NCBI GenBank assembly: GCA_002633025.1
Contig: NMRB01000426.1
Coordinates: forward strand, 252,137 to 316,136
DNA from: Notospermus geniculatus
Lineage: Eukaryota > Nemertea > Pilidiophora > Heteronemertea > Lineidae
Reading direction: 5' to 3'
DNA: 64,000 nucleotides
The position numbers were made by a program, and so were the translations under genes. A model generated the notes under the pieces. The model made no database searches and had not been told where the DNA came from. It saw nothing but the letters and a program-made list of their open reading frames with translations. Positions 43,807 through 55,397 of this stretch are shown here, one piece after another (the stretch's first letter is position 1; each line of letters opens with the position of its first letter).

Positions 43807-45317
43807 TGGCCCAACCGGGTGGTTGGGAAAACTCACAATTCTTATCCAACGTGGTGTGACGTCATGTGCACGTGATCACGCTGTCCCCTTTCTTTTCATC
43901 AGTTGGTTTTGGAACCTTGACATGTGCGGACGCACTGGCCACTCGCTGGGTGCTCGTGTGTGTCGGGGGCCCAGATCGGCTGAACCTTGCTAGGCTTGGT
44001 TGCTTGTTGGATTGCCGGTTTTTACAGGCCAGTGTTCATTATAGCACCCAACCAGGCTAGCAGGGTTTATTTTTGTGGGTATGGGTGGTTATCGGAAAAA
44101 AGTGGCCGATAGAGTTTAGGGGATTGTAGTGTGATTGTCGGAAAAAAGTGGCCGAGAGAGTTCAGAAGTTGAAAGTATTGTGCATCGGAAAAAAGTGGCC
44201 GATAGAGTTTGAGAAATGAAGTTTGTCCTTATCGGAAAAAAGTGGCCGATAGAGTTTACTGGTGGAAATTATGCTAGATCGGAAAAAAGTGGCCGATAGA
44301 GTTTGAGGAATGAAGTTTGTCCTCATCGGAAAAAAGTGGCCGATACAGTTTACTGGTTGAAATATGGTAGATCGGAAAAAAGTGGCCGATAGAGTGTGAG
44401 GAATGAAGTTTGTCCTCATCGGAAAAAAGTGGCCGATAGAGTTTTGGGAAATGAAGTACATGTATACGTCCTTATCGGAAAAAAGTGGCTGATAGAGTTG
44501 GACAATGGTGGGAAGTATCGGGGAGATATGTTTAGAGTGGTATCGAGGGAAAGTATAGCTTTTGTATATCGGGAAAGAGTGGCCGATAGTTTTGGATACC
44601 GGTATATTACATGTATTTGATAAGGATTTGGTGGGGCTGTTCCAAGCCCACAGCACGAGGCAGCGTACAGTACATATCCATGTGCTTGGACATCCACACA
44701 CATATAGCATGGGGTTTATACACCCTTTTAAGGGATTAATTTTTGATTTGTTTGTGCTGTTAATCCCTTTTCATGTTGGGGGAATTATGGCTTTACTCCA
44801 CACTCAGGTATTTGATGTCGTAAGTGGACTTCGCCGAGAAGGGGGTTGTATAGTCCTCGTTGTTTGGGGATTAATCCTCGTCGAGAGATTATTTTGACAT
44901 GGTTAGGTTCGTTTTCACCCTTCGGTAGGGTAGGTGGATGTTAACCTTGTGACTTTGTATTCATGAACAGACTCGGGTCCTTCGCCATTTCGACTCCCAG
45001 GGGACACTGATGCCTCGGAGAGCTGAGGTGGGGAAGGGCGCCCCTCCTTTTGACGATGGTGTAGATGGGTCTTTGTTGTAGCTGTTCCAGAAGCCGTGCA
45101 GGATCCAAAATATTTCTTCCCCGCCCACCCACCCACCCACCCGATGGACGAACCTATACGTTGTCATGGGCACGTCAAGTGCTGGCAAACAACTATCGCC
45201 CCAATCTCATGACAGCACGAGATGTGCGCATGACGGCGCATCAGGTTGGATACTTTGTAATGGTGTACAAGACGAGAAAGTTTTTTTTTGTATCTGTTTA
45301 TATGAAAAAGAGGCTCA
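43807..45317. other. 1.5-kb insertion in spacer 4
   Basis: Splits the spacer sequence GTGTAACCA / TTTGACTCATTTTC. Contains the ATCGG tandem hairpin array; no transposase or coding exon recognised. Confidence 0.75.
44091..44590. repeat. Tandem array of ATCGG...CCGAT hairpins
   Basis: About ten copies of ATCGGAAAAAAGTGGCCGAT, each followed by AGAGTTT and a 20-odd-bp variable part, at a period of about 46-47 bp; the last two are more diverged. The 5-bp arms are inverted. Confidence 0.92.
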
Positions 45318-46633
45318 GATTTGACTCATTTTCAAGGGTGCAGTTGTTAGGCATACACAGACAGTGGTAGATCCCACTATCATCAACTTGGCTGTCTTCG
45401 GCTATCTGCACTCCTATTTTGGGGCGTGGTGGGACGTTCTGATCTTTAATTGGCTATTATCACCCTGCTATTGAGCAGGGCTACAAAAAATGTCTATAGA
45501 CTCATTAGAGTGTTCCTCTCCACGGAAATCTTTAGTAAAAGGCGAAAGATTTATGCGTGGGGTTGAAGAGAAACCAGAGTGCTGGATACACCGCTCATAA
45601 TGATAGCCATCCAAAAATACTTTATCTGTTTCTTGGTGTGAGAACGCTGAGAATTTATGCAGCAATTTACTTCGTCAAATATCTATACGGAATGTCTACA
45701 CAGCACACGAAAATAGTTAGGCCTATAACACCAGTAAAGCTATTTTCTTATATAATTATTTTTTAACAACAACTTAACAAAAGAATATTACACCTTACAT
45801 TCCATTGAACATTCCCAAATTATTATGATTGATTTGTATTACACCCTGGCACTGTGAGCATGGTTGACGGTAAAATGGAAGCCACCATTGGCCAAGTTGC
45901 CACCTGCCAACCATTGCAGATTAGTCGATGTGTGGATTAATTCATCATTAACACATCGAAAATAACTTGGTTTGGGACAGAACCCCTTTCAAACCGTTTT
46001 AGTGATCCTGTTAGCGGGGAAGTAGCAATGCAAATGTATGCTGTGCTAAGAACGTGCCACATCACAAAATCAAATTCGGATTTCCCTTTTATACAACGCT
46101 GACCTCTTGACCCCCTCTGCATATCATTATCACTCGGAATTGCCGATCGGTCACGAATGATTCCGAGGAAAATGGTAAATTTTGCCGCTGTTTTCGTTCG
46201 TGATGACGTGCTGATAACGTCACAAACTTGGATCTGTTTTGGAGATGGTAAATTCAAGTCAGTTCTTCAGGATCCGGAGATAAATGGACCCGATATAGAC
46301 GACGGGTAATTTTGCTTTACATAAGAAAATTGCTCAAATTTTTTTATAATTGTGATCATTTTCGTGTATTATGTATATCATCCACATAAATATTTGACGA
46401 AGTAAATTGCTGCATAAATTACCAGCGTTCACACCAGGAAACAGATAAAGTCCTTTTGGATGGCTATCATCCTGAGCGGTGTATCCAGCACTCTGGTTTC
46501 TCTTCAACCCCACGCATAAATCTTTCGCCTTTTACTAAAGATTTCCGTGGAGAGGAACACCCTAATGAGTCTATAGACATTTTTTTTGTAGCCCTGCTCA
46601 AAAGTAGGGTAATAATAGCCAATTAAAGATCAG

Positions 46634-46988
46634 GGCCCATGTTCCCGAAGCCGTCGTAAGGTTAAAGCTGACGTGAATGAACAAAAACTGGAGATTCCAG
46701 CTTTGAAAAAGACCACCACGCCACGGTGGTGGTCAAGAGAAATACAAACGACATCTTGATGTGTCCCGACTGAAAGCCTGAGACTGAATACAGTGGCGCC
46801 ACCAAATAGGCCGGTAGTCTATCATGTTCTGGAGAAACTCCGAAGCGCGTTCGCACTTCTGTAGACCACCATACTGTGGCGCTGTGGTTTTTGTTCATTC
46901 ACGTCAGCTTTAACGATGTCGTTACGCTATGCATTTTTCCAGTTTTAACGACATCGTTAACCTAACGGCGGCTTCGGGAACACGGGCC
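46634..46988. repeat. 355-bp foldback element with CAG flanks
   Basis: Starts GGCCCATGTTCCCGAAGCCG, ends with the complement; CAG at 46631-46633 and 46989-46991. It interrupts the inverted spacer sequence (GATCAG / AACGTCCCACG) that borders the unit array. Confidence 0.88.
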
Positions 46989-47484
46989 CAGAACGTCCCA
47001 CGACGCCCAAAAACAGCAGTGCAGATAACCGAAGACAGCCAAGTCGAGCATGTCGAGAGGCATAGGTCGCAATGACCATACGTCGCTATGGCCCCAAACT
47101 GGTCCTGAAAGCAGATCACTGATTGGCGGGGGAATCTAGCGCCAATTCTAAAACGCACTAGTGACACCTATTAGTCGTCTTCTATGAATAGCGTCAACTG
47201 AAGCAGTTACGGAGCGCGAGTAGCCTTGCATGGGAACCGTTTTCGAAATCTGCAGCACCATCTACATGTACCAGATAGATTATCAAGTGAACAATACTTG
47301 GTCATGTTTTCGACTCTCCATCCCAGAAACATGGACTTATATATTATAGTAGTCCCTCCACCTTTCTTGCCACTCTCAAAGGAAGACCTTTTCACCCCGA
47401 GGCCCATCAGGGTCTTCGGGGTATTGTCATCACGCTGGCGGCTGTCTGTGCGTCGTCTGTCGTCGTCCGTCGTCGTCGTCACGC

Positions 47485-48440
47485 AAACGACGTGAACGCT
47501 CTAACTTGAGAATGCTTCGAAATTTTCATCTCAAATTTTGTATGGTGATACCTCATGACATGACGCTTCTCGCTATTGAAAATCGGCCGGATCTGATTCA
47601 TACTTTGGCCACCAGGGGGCACATAGTGAAAACACAAAATTGCGAAGACTCCTGAACTGGTCATCGAAACTTCATGAAATTTTTATGGTGGGTGTATCCA
47701 GTCAAGGTACACAACATATCAGACGGGTTTTTGATTTGACCTACATTTCAAGGTCGCACAGGTCAAGAGCTGAAATCTGATTGGTCAACGACGTGAACGC
47801 TCTAACTTGAGAATGCTTTGGAATTTTAGTCTCAAATTTTGTATGGTGATACCTCATGACATGACGCTTCTCGCTATTGAAAATCGGCCGGATCTGATTC
47901 ATACTTTGGCCACCAGGGGCCACATAGTGAAAACACAAAATTTGCGATTACTCCTGAACTGGTCATCGAAACTTCATGAAATTTTTATGGTGGGTGTATC
48001 CAGTCAAGGTACACAACATATCAGACGGGTTTTTGATTTGACGTACATTTCAAGGTCGCACAGGTCAAAAGCTGAAATCTGATTGGTCAACGACGTGAAC
48101 GCTCTAACTTGAGAATGCTTTGGAATTTTAGTCTCACATTTTGTATGTTGATACCTCATGACATGACGCTTCTCGCTATTGAAAATCGACCGGATCTGAT
48201 TCCTACTTTGGCCACCAGGGGGCACATAGTGAAATGACAAAATTTGCGATTACTCCTAATCTAGTCATCGAAACTTCATGAAATTTTTATGGTGGGTGTA
48301 TCCAGTCAGGGTACACAACATATCAGACGGGTTTTTGATTTGACGTACATTTCAAGGTCACAGAGGTCAAAAGGTGAAATCTGATTGGTCAACGACGTGA
48401 ACACTCTAACTTGAGAATGCTTTGGATTTTTAGTCTCCAA
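47485..48440 (+). repeat. Tandem repeat, about 302-bp unit, three and a bit copies
   Basis: ACGACGTGAACGCTCTAACT recurs at about 47487, 47788, 48090 and 48392. Each unit holds GAAAATCGGCCGGATCTGAT and a CCACCAGGGGGCAC box. Related in style to the GTCGTC elements at 32-33 kb; a (GTC)n run at 47440-47482 leads in. Confidence 0.92.
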
Positions 48441-49023
48441 TTCACTCACAATATCGACTGCAATTACCTAAAACCACCAACCCTCCAGATAACAAATTAA
48501 TGTACAACTACTTCATTTCAGCTTCATTACAGGGTATACCACTTCCCATATCTTCTTTCAGTAAAACACACAGGCCGAGGGGTTACGCCCGCAACAGCGG
48601 GGCTATTTTTATTTTCTACGTGAATGCCTATTTATCCCCCCCCCCCCCCAAATGAACAATCAAAAGTGTAGCAAATGTATCAAGAGTGTAGCATGCGTAG
48701 TGTTAAACTTGTTGGAAAATTCTTGGGGGGGGGGGGTCATTTTTGGGGGCCACCCGATATATGTTCTTATCAGAATTACTGATTTCGATATTAGACAGCT
48801 GTTTTTTCCGCAATATTTCAGCCACAAGCAAAGTTCCACAACTTCGCCACATATGTAGGTTTAGTTTCTATGGAAACACAAGTACATTAAGTGAACAGAG
48901 TTGTTAAAATGCTTAATAGTTCTCCTTCTATGGGCTTAAAGAATAAGCACTTTACCCTTTTATGTGACCAATAATAAAATGTGTAGGCTACAAAAGTAGT
49001 CTGCTCTCTAATGGTAAAGAGGC

Positions 49024-49310
49024 TAATGCCCGGTTGTTCAGCCTAGGCTTACCTGAGCCTAGCTTATACCTCAAACTCGAGTTCACGCAAGTTGCGCTTA
49101 TGTCTGGTCATTAGAACAGCTTTAATCAATCTGAGTTTGTTGCACAACCTATCCACCCCACTGCCAGATTTATTATAAGAAAGGCTTAAGCTTGGCGTTG
49201 TTTGAAGCCGAATCTGTGCAACGCGCTTTAAAAATAAGCCCGACTTGAGCCACGCTTATGTCGGGATCGACGTAATTCCGACTTGAGCCAAGGCTGAACA
49301 ACCGGGCATT
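49024..49310. repeat. Foldback element (GCCCGGTTGTTCAGCC)
   Basis: AATGCCCGGTTGTTCAGCCT (left) and its complement (right), with inner CTCGAGTTCACGCAAGTTGC only partly paired. Confidence 0.85.
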
Positions 49311-49384
49311 AGAATAAGCATGGTTGATTGAAGTACATGTATAGGCTGGGTCTGCTCCGACCCACAGTGTAATTGGTGCCGTAC

Positions 49385-50140
49385 AGTGTGTCCCAGAAAA
49401 GAACTGGGAACTAAAGTGGAATAAAACGGTCAGTAGTTGGTCCTCGGAGGGTTAATATGAAACATCACCGTTCTTCTCGTAATAGGTATCACCTTCCTCA
49501 CAGAACTCCGCCGACTTTCTGGAGATGAGTGGTCGTACTGTCCAGGGGCATGTTTCATAAAGTGACTTTAAGCTAACGGTACCATTAGCTCTATGCATTT
49601 TCCATTTGGTTAAAGGTACCATTAGCTTAAAGTCACTTTATGAAACAGGTCCCAGAGCTGTACAATGGTTATTAGATAGGTTGCGCAGCTTTCCGACTCC
49701 GGCTTCAACTACCAGAATGAATTGCAGTCCGCTGTAGACATCCTTGATAAAAACGATTTGATAGACGTTAGCAATCGTAAAATGCCATAACTTTGTGGCA
49801 GAATAATTTCGACTCGTATTCGGAAGTGCACGTAAATCGCAAATATTTAGTCGTGTTTCAAATCGTAACGACTAGGATTACGACTTCAATATTCATTATT
49901 TATTCGCGCTTCCGATTTATAAGGCCAAATTTTTCTGACTTCAATTTATGGTGTTTGACGAAATAGAAAACTTCTATCAAATCGTTTTTATCAAGGATGT
50001 CCATAGCGGATTGCAATTCATTCTCGTAGTTGAAGTCGGAGTCGAAAAGCTGCGCAACCTCTCTATTATATGGACTTCAACAAGGAGCTTCATCAATGAA
50101 GTAACCCGTATTAACCATCGAAGAGCCAAGCTATGACCCA
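49385..50140. repeat. TGTCCCAGAAAGAACTG element with two nested insertions
   Basis: Left end GTGGAATAAAACGGTCAGTA and GTTGGTCCTC pair loosely with the right end TAACCCGTATTAACCATCGA. Nested: a MITE at 49546-49652 (GGGGCATGTTTCATAAAG, CAG flanks) and a foldback at 49679-50060 (TTGCGCAGCTTTCCGACTCC). Confidence 0.8.
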
Positions 50141-50489
50141 TCTTCAAGGAAATAGACTGCATGGATGGTCAACGGAGCAACCCTGATCCATGTGACCTGC
50201 GGTTCACTGTGCCTCTAATCTGGCAGTGGCTCACACGGATTCACCTCTCAATGTGAAAAGACCTCACTTTACTTCGAACCTCTTCCATCATTCCTGCGGT
50301 ATCGCCAGTGAAAGGTTGCCGATAACCTCACACGTTATATGTGTAAAAGGATTTCGTTTAAATCATGAAGGTTATTACAAGATGTAATGAGATTTTTCTT
50401 CTGCTCGCTTCCCGATACCCCTGTGGGATATAACCGCATTACAGCTACTTGAAGGAGGTAATTTCATTATATAACCCACGCTATGTGGT

Positions 50490-50580
50490 TGGGGCATGGT
50501 GGCATAGTGGTAGAGCATCAGACATATGTCTGAGAGACCGTGATTTCATTTCCGGTGTGACAGGAAATAATGTCCACAGG
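50490..50580 (+). repeat. tRNA-derived SINE (type B)
   Basis: Begins like a tRNA (GGCATAGTGGTAGAGCATC, an A box) with a degenerate B box GATTTCATTTCC, then GGTGTGACAGGAAATAATGT as at 3095. Confidence 0.5.
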
Positions 50581-50631
50581 AAAATTGTCGTACAGGAATA
50601 GAAGATCATATAGTTACATTCTAATCACTAG

Positions 50632-50778
50632 GGAGGTTTAGAAATCAAACGATAAACGTAAACTTTACGACAACGTTATTTTTCATACTACACATTAACC
50701 AGATTTTATATTGCATTTTCGGTACAAAAATAACGTTGTCGTTAATGTTTACGTTTATCGTTTGATTTCTAAACCTCC
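50632..50778. repeat. 147-bp foldback element
   Basis: GGAGGTTTAGAAATCAAACG and GATAAACGTAAAC at left mirror the right end; AACGTTATTTTT marks the inner end of the arms. Confidence 0.9.
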
Positions 50779-51018
50779 ATAATGCCATTGGTTTCTATAA
50801 CCATGCACGTTAATCTGTAATGGAACAATAGAAGCTGAACTCTTTTTAGATGGTGACATTCTTTACTGTTACACCGCCCACCTTCTCAAGTAGTGTTAAA
50901 AAAATCAAGTTATTTCCTCAATTCGCTGAAATCGTTTTTGAGTCGATTTTACTGCTGAAAAATTGTAGAATTTGTTGGATATTTTGTTTTCTCCACAACT
51001 GGGATCCATCTCTTCCTC

Positions 51019-51680
51019 ATACAGTGTGTCCCAGAAAGAACTGAGAATTAAAATGGAATAAAATGTCAGTAGTTGGTCCTTAGAGGGTTAATATGAATCA
51101 TCACTGCTCTTTAGGTAATAGCTATTACCTTCCTCACAGAATGTCTGGCAATTTCATTCGTTAAACTGGAAATTGGCTCATGTCATGCTGAATTAGGGCA
51201 ACAATTCTGGCTGGAGTTGAGTGGCCGTATTGTCGTATTGACCTGGGTCCATATTCATAAACATACTTAGGTCAATATGTGACACTTATCCTTTGTTCAA
51301 CACAAAATATAAGTATCACACTTTGACTTAAGTATGTGTATGAATATGGCCCAGGGTCCATATTTAGAAACATACTTCTGATGTCAAAGTGTGATACCTA
51401 TCGTTTGTGTTGAACGGATAAGTGTCACACTTAGACTTAAGTAGTTTTATGAATATGGGCCCAGGGTCCATATTCACAAAACAAACTTAAGTCAAATGTC
51501 AAATACTTATCTTTTGTGTTGAACAAAGGGTAAGTGTCACACTTAGACTTAAGTAGTTTTATGAATATGGGCCCTGCTGTACAATGAACTTCGAAACGGT
51601 ACCTCACCAATGAAGTAACCCGTATTAACCATAGAAGAGCCAACTACAGACCGTTTTATTCCATTTTGATTCTTGTACAC
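51019..51680. repeat. TGTCCCAGAAAGAACTG element with three MITEs in a row
   Basis: Element ends AATGGAATAAAATGTCAGTA and TACAGACCGTTTTATTCCAT are inverted. Inside, three related foldbacks (51245-51352, 51354-51462, 51464-51574), each GGGTCCATATT ... GAATATGG(G)CCC, lie almost end to end. Confidence 0.85.
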
Positions 51681-52016
51681 ATTGCAGACCTTGTTTTTAC
51701 GGAACTATCCTACCACCATTCGCATGAATACGTTTCTTTGACACATTGCTGTAAACCCATATAATTTACTTATTCCTGTAACTACGTGTCTGTATCGTTT
51801 ATCGTTTTTAGTTATGATCACGGTGTTCAGAACAGGTAGACTCAGTATGTGTAGTTGATAGGTTTCGTAATCCGTCACATGTTCACTTCAGTTATTTTCG
51901 TCATGTCTTGTGTATTTCATATTTTTGTAGGACTTCCACATTCGTGACAATTTACAGCAAGAACACTTTAACCCTCTAAGTATGGGCTGACACAAACATA
52001 ACACGTCCATATCACT

Positions 52017-52348
52017 CAGCCGTCCAATGCAAAAAGCAGCAACTCCCATTTTGGCACAGAGACACCTTTTGGTCATTTTGGAATCAGCTCTTGAAGCTTC
52101 ACCTTCCTGATGTACCATTTAACTCCAATGCCCAGTATTTAAAGAATTAGGCCATGACCCAAAGGCAGTAACTTCACTACCCCCCCCCCCAAAACAATGC
52201 AAAAAGGCAGTATCTCCAAAAAGTAATAGGAAAATGCATTGGAAGTTACTGCCTTTTTGCATTGTATTTTGCTCTGGATTTCCTGACATTTTCTATATCA
52301 ATTTACTATGAAAAATCAAGTTACTGCCTTTTTGCATTGGACGGCTGC
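52017..52348. repeat. TIR element (CAGCCGTCCAATGCAAAAA)
   Basis: Terminal inverted repeats of about 30 bp; the motif GGCAGTAACTT/TGCAAAAAGGCAG recurs inside in both orientations near 52150-52270. Confidence 0.8.
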
Positions 52349-52744
52349 ACTTTCTCCGACATTAGTTTGGTCGGCAGCCCAAACCTTTACAAGGTTTATT
52401 GAATTACATGTATTCCGATATTTGGAGGGCTTGTGCAAACGTTGGCACGCTTCAAAATGAGACCAATTACAAGTGTGCTTAGTTGCCAGTTATGAGCGAC
52501 GAATAATGAGTTGCGGAGTAAATGCTTATTTTTGGGTGTCCGTTAGAAGAAAATTTCTTGGTACTACCATGTCAAGAGTAAGTCTCTCCGAGAGGGATGG
52601 CACTTGTGGTCACTGCATGTGAAAGTACTAAATAAAAAACAACAACAACAGGTTAATAAATCTGTTCGAGAAATGAAAAAAAACGAGGTGATTTCATATT
52701 TCACATCCACGTTACATATCTGCATATTCATGTTCGGTTGTATT

Positions 52745-52985
52745 TGATTTTTCCATCAGGGCTGAAGCCAAAGCATTATTGGGCCTGGTTAGTATGGAAA
52801 AGTCCATCTCAAGCTACTCATGTTCCTCACATGAATGCCGGAGGCTTTTACTTGATGTCTTACAAAGGCACAAGGTATAAGGCACACGGCTTACTGTCCC
52901 ATCGACGGATGACAAGAGCCAGGTATGATATCCCATATGGCGCAGGCTGGATTCGAACCCAAAACCTGCCACTTGCTTGCTAAAG
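52745..52985 (+). repeat. tRNA-derived SINE, copy 7
   Basis: Nearly full copy from GGGCTGAAGCCAAAGCATTA to GGATTCGAACCCAAAACCTG, which shows the tRNA-like B box on the minus strand. A second partial head follows at 53000-53050. Confidence 0.8.
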
Positions 52986-53824
52986 GGATGTGACAGCCAT
53001 AAGTCTGTCATAGGGCTTGTGAAGAGCCAGGGATGATCAATCCCATGGCGTCCATCACTACACGTACTCCCGTCGAGTTTCCCCCGCATCGAAACTTTCT
53101 ATAAACTTTACGATATGATTAAGTCCCCGATATGACCCTGTCACAGACCCAAACGCCTACTCAAATTGGTTAATGGCAACGCTAGATGACACTCCATCCC
53201 GACCGAGCCACTTGATAGCCAATGTGTGTGTAGACTGAACGCACCAAAGTGGCTCATACGTGCTTAAGATCACAACATATTAATCTCCATTAGGTGATCG
53301 GAGACTTGGCTGGGAAATGACAGCATCGAGTGTTATAGTCTACGGTAGTTGTGTTGGAGAGAGGCAGGGAAGGAAATATTGCATGCATAATCAAGAACCT
53401 ATTTAAAAATTCCTCGCTATTTTGGGTAACTTTCGTAATATTTCGGCCAAATGCTGGTGGACCTTCGCCCTCCTACGTCCAGCTGGATCTTTACACATTT
53501 TATTCATGAATGATGACCATTCAGATTACGCAATGACCTTTAAGGTCAGAGGTCAAGGTCAAGGTCGAACAGTTCCAAAATGCAAATCTGTTCAGAATTT
53601 CAGGAGGAAACAATTTAGAAGCCTGCATTAACCATCTCCTATAGGTTTAATCAAAGATGCCTGTTGCAGTTACGCAATACTTCTCAAGGTCACAGTCAAC
53701 CAGCTCTAGAGTAGTAAACTTCTCATAACTTCAACTGGAAATTGGCTAGTGGTAGATTGGCAACTGTCTTCAGGATCGGAAACCATTGACATCGCTCCAA
53801 TATCCCTTTCTTGTGTAGGCTATA

Positions 53825-54042
53825 TACATGTACCTTGTGCCTTTGCAAGGGCAAGTAAATATGTAAAAGACGACCACAACCAAGTGAGACCAGGAATAAC
53901 TTGAAATGGCCTGTTCCACACTATTTTTCCATCAAGGCCGAAGCCGAAGCATTATTGGCCCTGGTATTATAAGCATTATTGACATACCAATACCAGGCCC
54001 TGGTACCAATATCAGGGCCAATAATGCTTTGACTTCGGGTTT
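53825..54042. repeat. tRNA-derived SINE, copy 8 (minus), running into a hairpin
   Basis: Reverse SINE to about 53955; its end CCGAAGCCGAAGCATTATTG pairs with CAATAATGCTTTGACTTCGG at 54021-54040, so two SINE ends face each other. Confidence 0.7.
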
Positions 54043-54228
54043 TGTTTCTATTCAACTCTTTTAGTCAACCTAAACTTTTCACACTTCTTGTTTTTTCAGG
54101 ATTTCTTTATTAATACTACAGATCCATACTCGGGATCCAGCTCATTCACTTCTGGGATCTCTACTAGAAAGTGCCTGAGGAAGAACCCGCTTGGGGTCGA
54201 AAATTTGCGAAATTCGGAGTACGACTTC

Positions 54229-54489
54229 ACTCTCTAAATTCTGAGGAGTGAAATTCACTCATTTGGAGTGAGGCAGGGACCACTCCTCCAGCCACTCACT
54301 CTTGGCCACTCCAGAAATTCACTCCAAAGAGTGAATGGGTCCACTAAGAATATAGAGTGGCTTCACTCCTGTTTTGATTGAAAATCACTCAATTCTTAGT
54401 GGAGCCATTCACTCGTATGGAGTGAATGGCTGGAGTGGTTCCTGCCTCACTCCAAATGAGTGAATTTCACTCCTCAGCATTTAGAGAGT
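54229..54489. repeat. Foldback element (GAGTGAAATTCACTC)
   Basis: ACTCTCTAAATTCTGAGGAG at left mirrors CTCCTCAGCATTTAGAGAGT at right; arms of about 115 bp are themselves built of ACTCC/GGAGT motifs. Confidence 0.9.
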
Positions 54490-55036
54490 ATGTTTACTAT
54501 CATATTGTGTGTCGTTTTTTTGTGCTCTATGTTGGACATTGGCTTCGGTCCTGTTGGAAAAATACAACACAGTAAAATATCCCATCGATAGCAAAATACA
54601 GTTAGGTCTTGCGTTTATTGGATTACGCCAATGACCACTCTACAGCCAGTTCTCACTCGTGAATTACGAGTGACCGCCGTTTGCTTCATTCCCATTCATA
54701 ATATACAAAGATCTCCGGTAAAGATCTCAAGAAACGTCATCATAGACAAATAAATAGGATTTCTCTCCGCTCATACATACCGTAACACGTTTATGTTAGC
54801 TAGACGTATTTTCGCGTGATAAATGTCCTGGCTTAATCATATTTTATGGTTTTGGGGAGAACTTGGCAGTGATGATGATAAAGTATGGCTTAGGCGCCGC
54901 AAATCATTCTAAGCACGCGAATTTTCCGATGGTAGACTGATCGATCATCTCATTGCGAATGGTGATCTCGATACATGTACGTACCCTAACAAAACTGTTA
55001 TGTTAGACCTAATGTGATTAATGAATTTTTAGTTAT

Positions 55037-55165
55037 ACGGTGTGTCCCAGAAAGAACTGAGAAATGGAATAAAAAATGGTCAGTAGTAGGCTCTTCGATG
55101 GTTAATACGGGTTCCTTCATTGATGAAGCACTGTGTTCAAAGTCCGGGTTAGTGAGTAAGGAATA
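55037..55165 (+). repeat. TGTCCCAGAAAGAACTG element, left end only
   Basis: GTGTGTCCCAGAAAGAACTG, AATGGTCAGTAGTAGGCTC and TTAATACGGGTTCCTTCATT match the family; the right half is absent. Confidence 0.75.
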
Positions 55166-55376
55166 AAAGTGGAAAATAAGAAGTGGGAAATTTTGCACTT
55201 TTGAGCGAATTTTTCAAATTCTCAAATTGGAGTAAAAAAATTTCAAATTTTGAGAAATATTGTAAGAAAATTTCTGAAAATGGCAAAAAATTAAATCCCA
55301 ATTTGAGAAATTGAAAAATTCGCAAAATATTCCAAAATTTCCCACTTATTATTTTCCGCTTTTATTTCTTACTCCC
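55165..55376. repeat. AT-rich foldback
   Basis: GGAAAATAAGAAGTGGGAAA at left pairs with TTTCCCACTTATTATTTTCC at right; the centre repeats CAAATTTTGAGAAAT-type words. Confidence 0.75.
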
Positions 55377-55397
55377 TTGAAAATGATATAAAAACAG

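Larger units (their letters stand above)
36725..46620. repeat. Array of five long-TIR units (about 9.9 kb)
   Basis: Units at 36782-37920, 38390-39522, 40781-41938, 42335-43471 and 45463-46609, all in one orientation, separated by a homologous spacer of about 400-470 bp. Each unit has inverted ends of about 220 bp that start CCCTGCTATTGAGCAGGG (itself a palindrome) and contain TTTAGTAAAAGGCGAAAGAT. The roughly 700-bp centre (GAATATTACACCTTACATTC; GAATTGCCGATCGGTCACG) has no conserved frame. Spacers 2 and 4 are enlarged by foreign DNA. Confidence 0.9.

Noticed and set aside
44091-44590. CRISPR-like array
   Set aside because: Core and partner spacing imitates one, but the surroundings are spliced animal DNA without cas genes and the partners resemble one another.
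44162-44710. 182-codon minus-strand frame with repeated SATFFR
   Set aside because: It is the translation of the ATCGG hairpin array; no independent coding evidence.
30129-54215. ACCCCAACCGG segments as part of a retrotransposon gene
   Set aside because: The recurring peptide (KTPVGVENL) is too short and appears only in hairpins or spacers; no reverse transcriptase motif was found.
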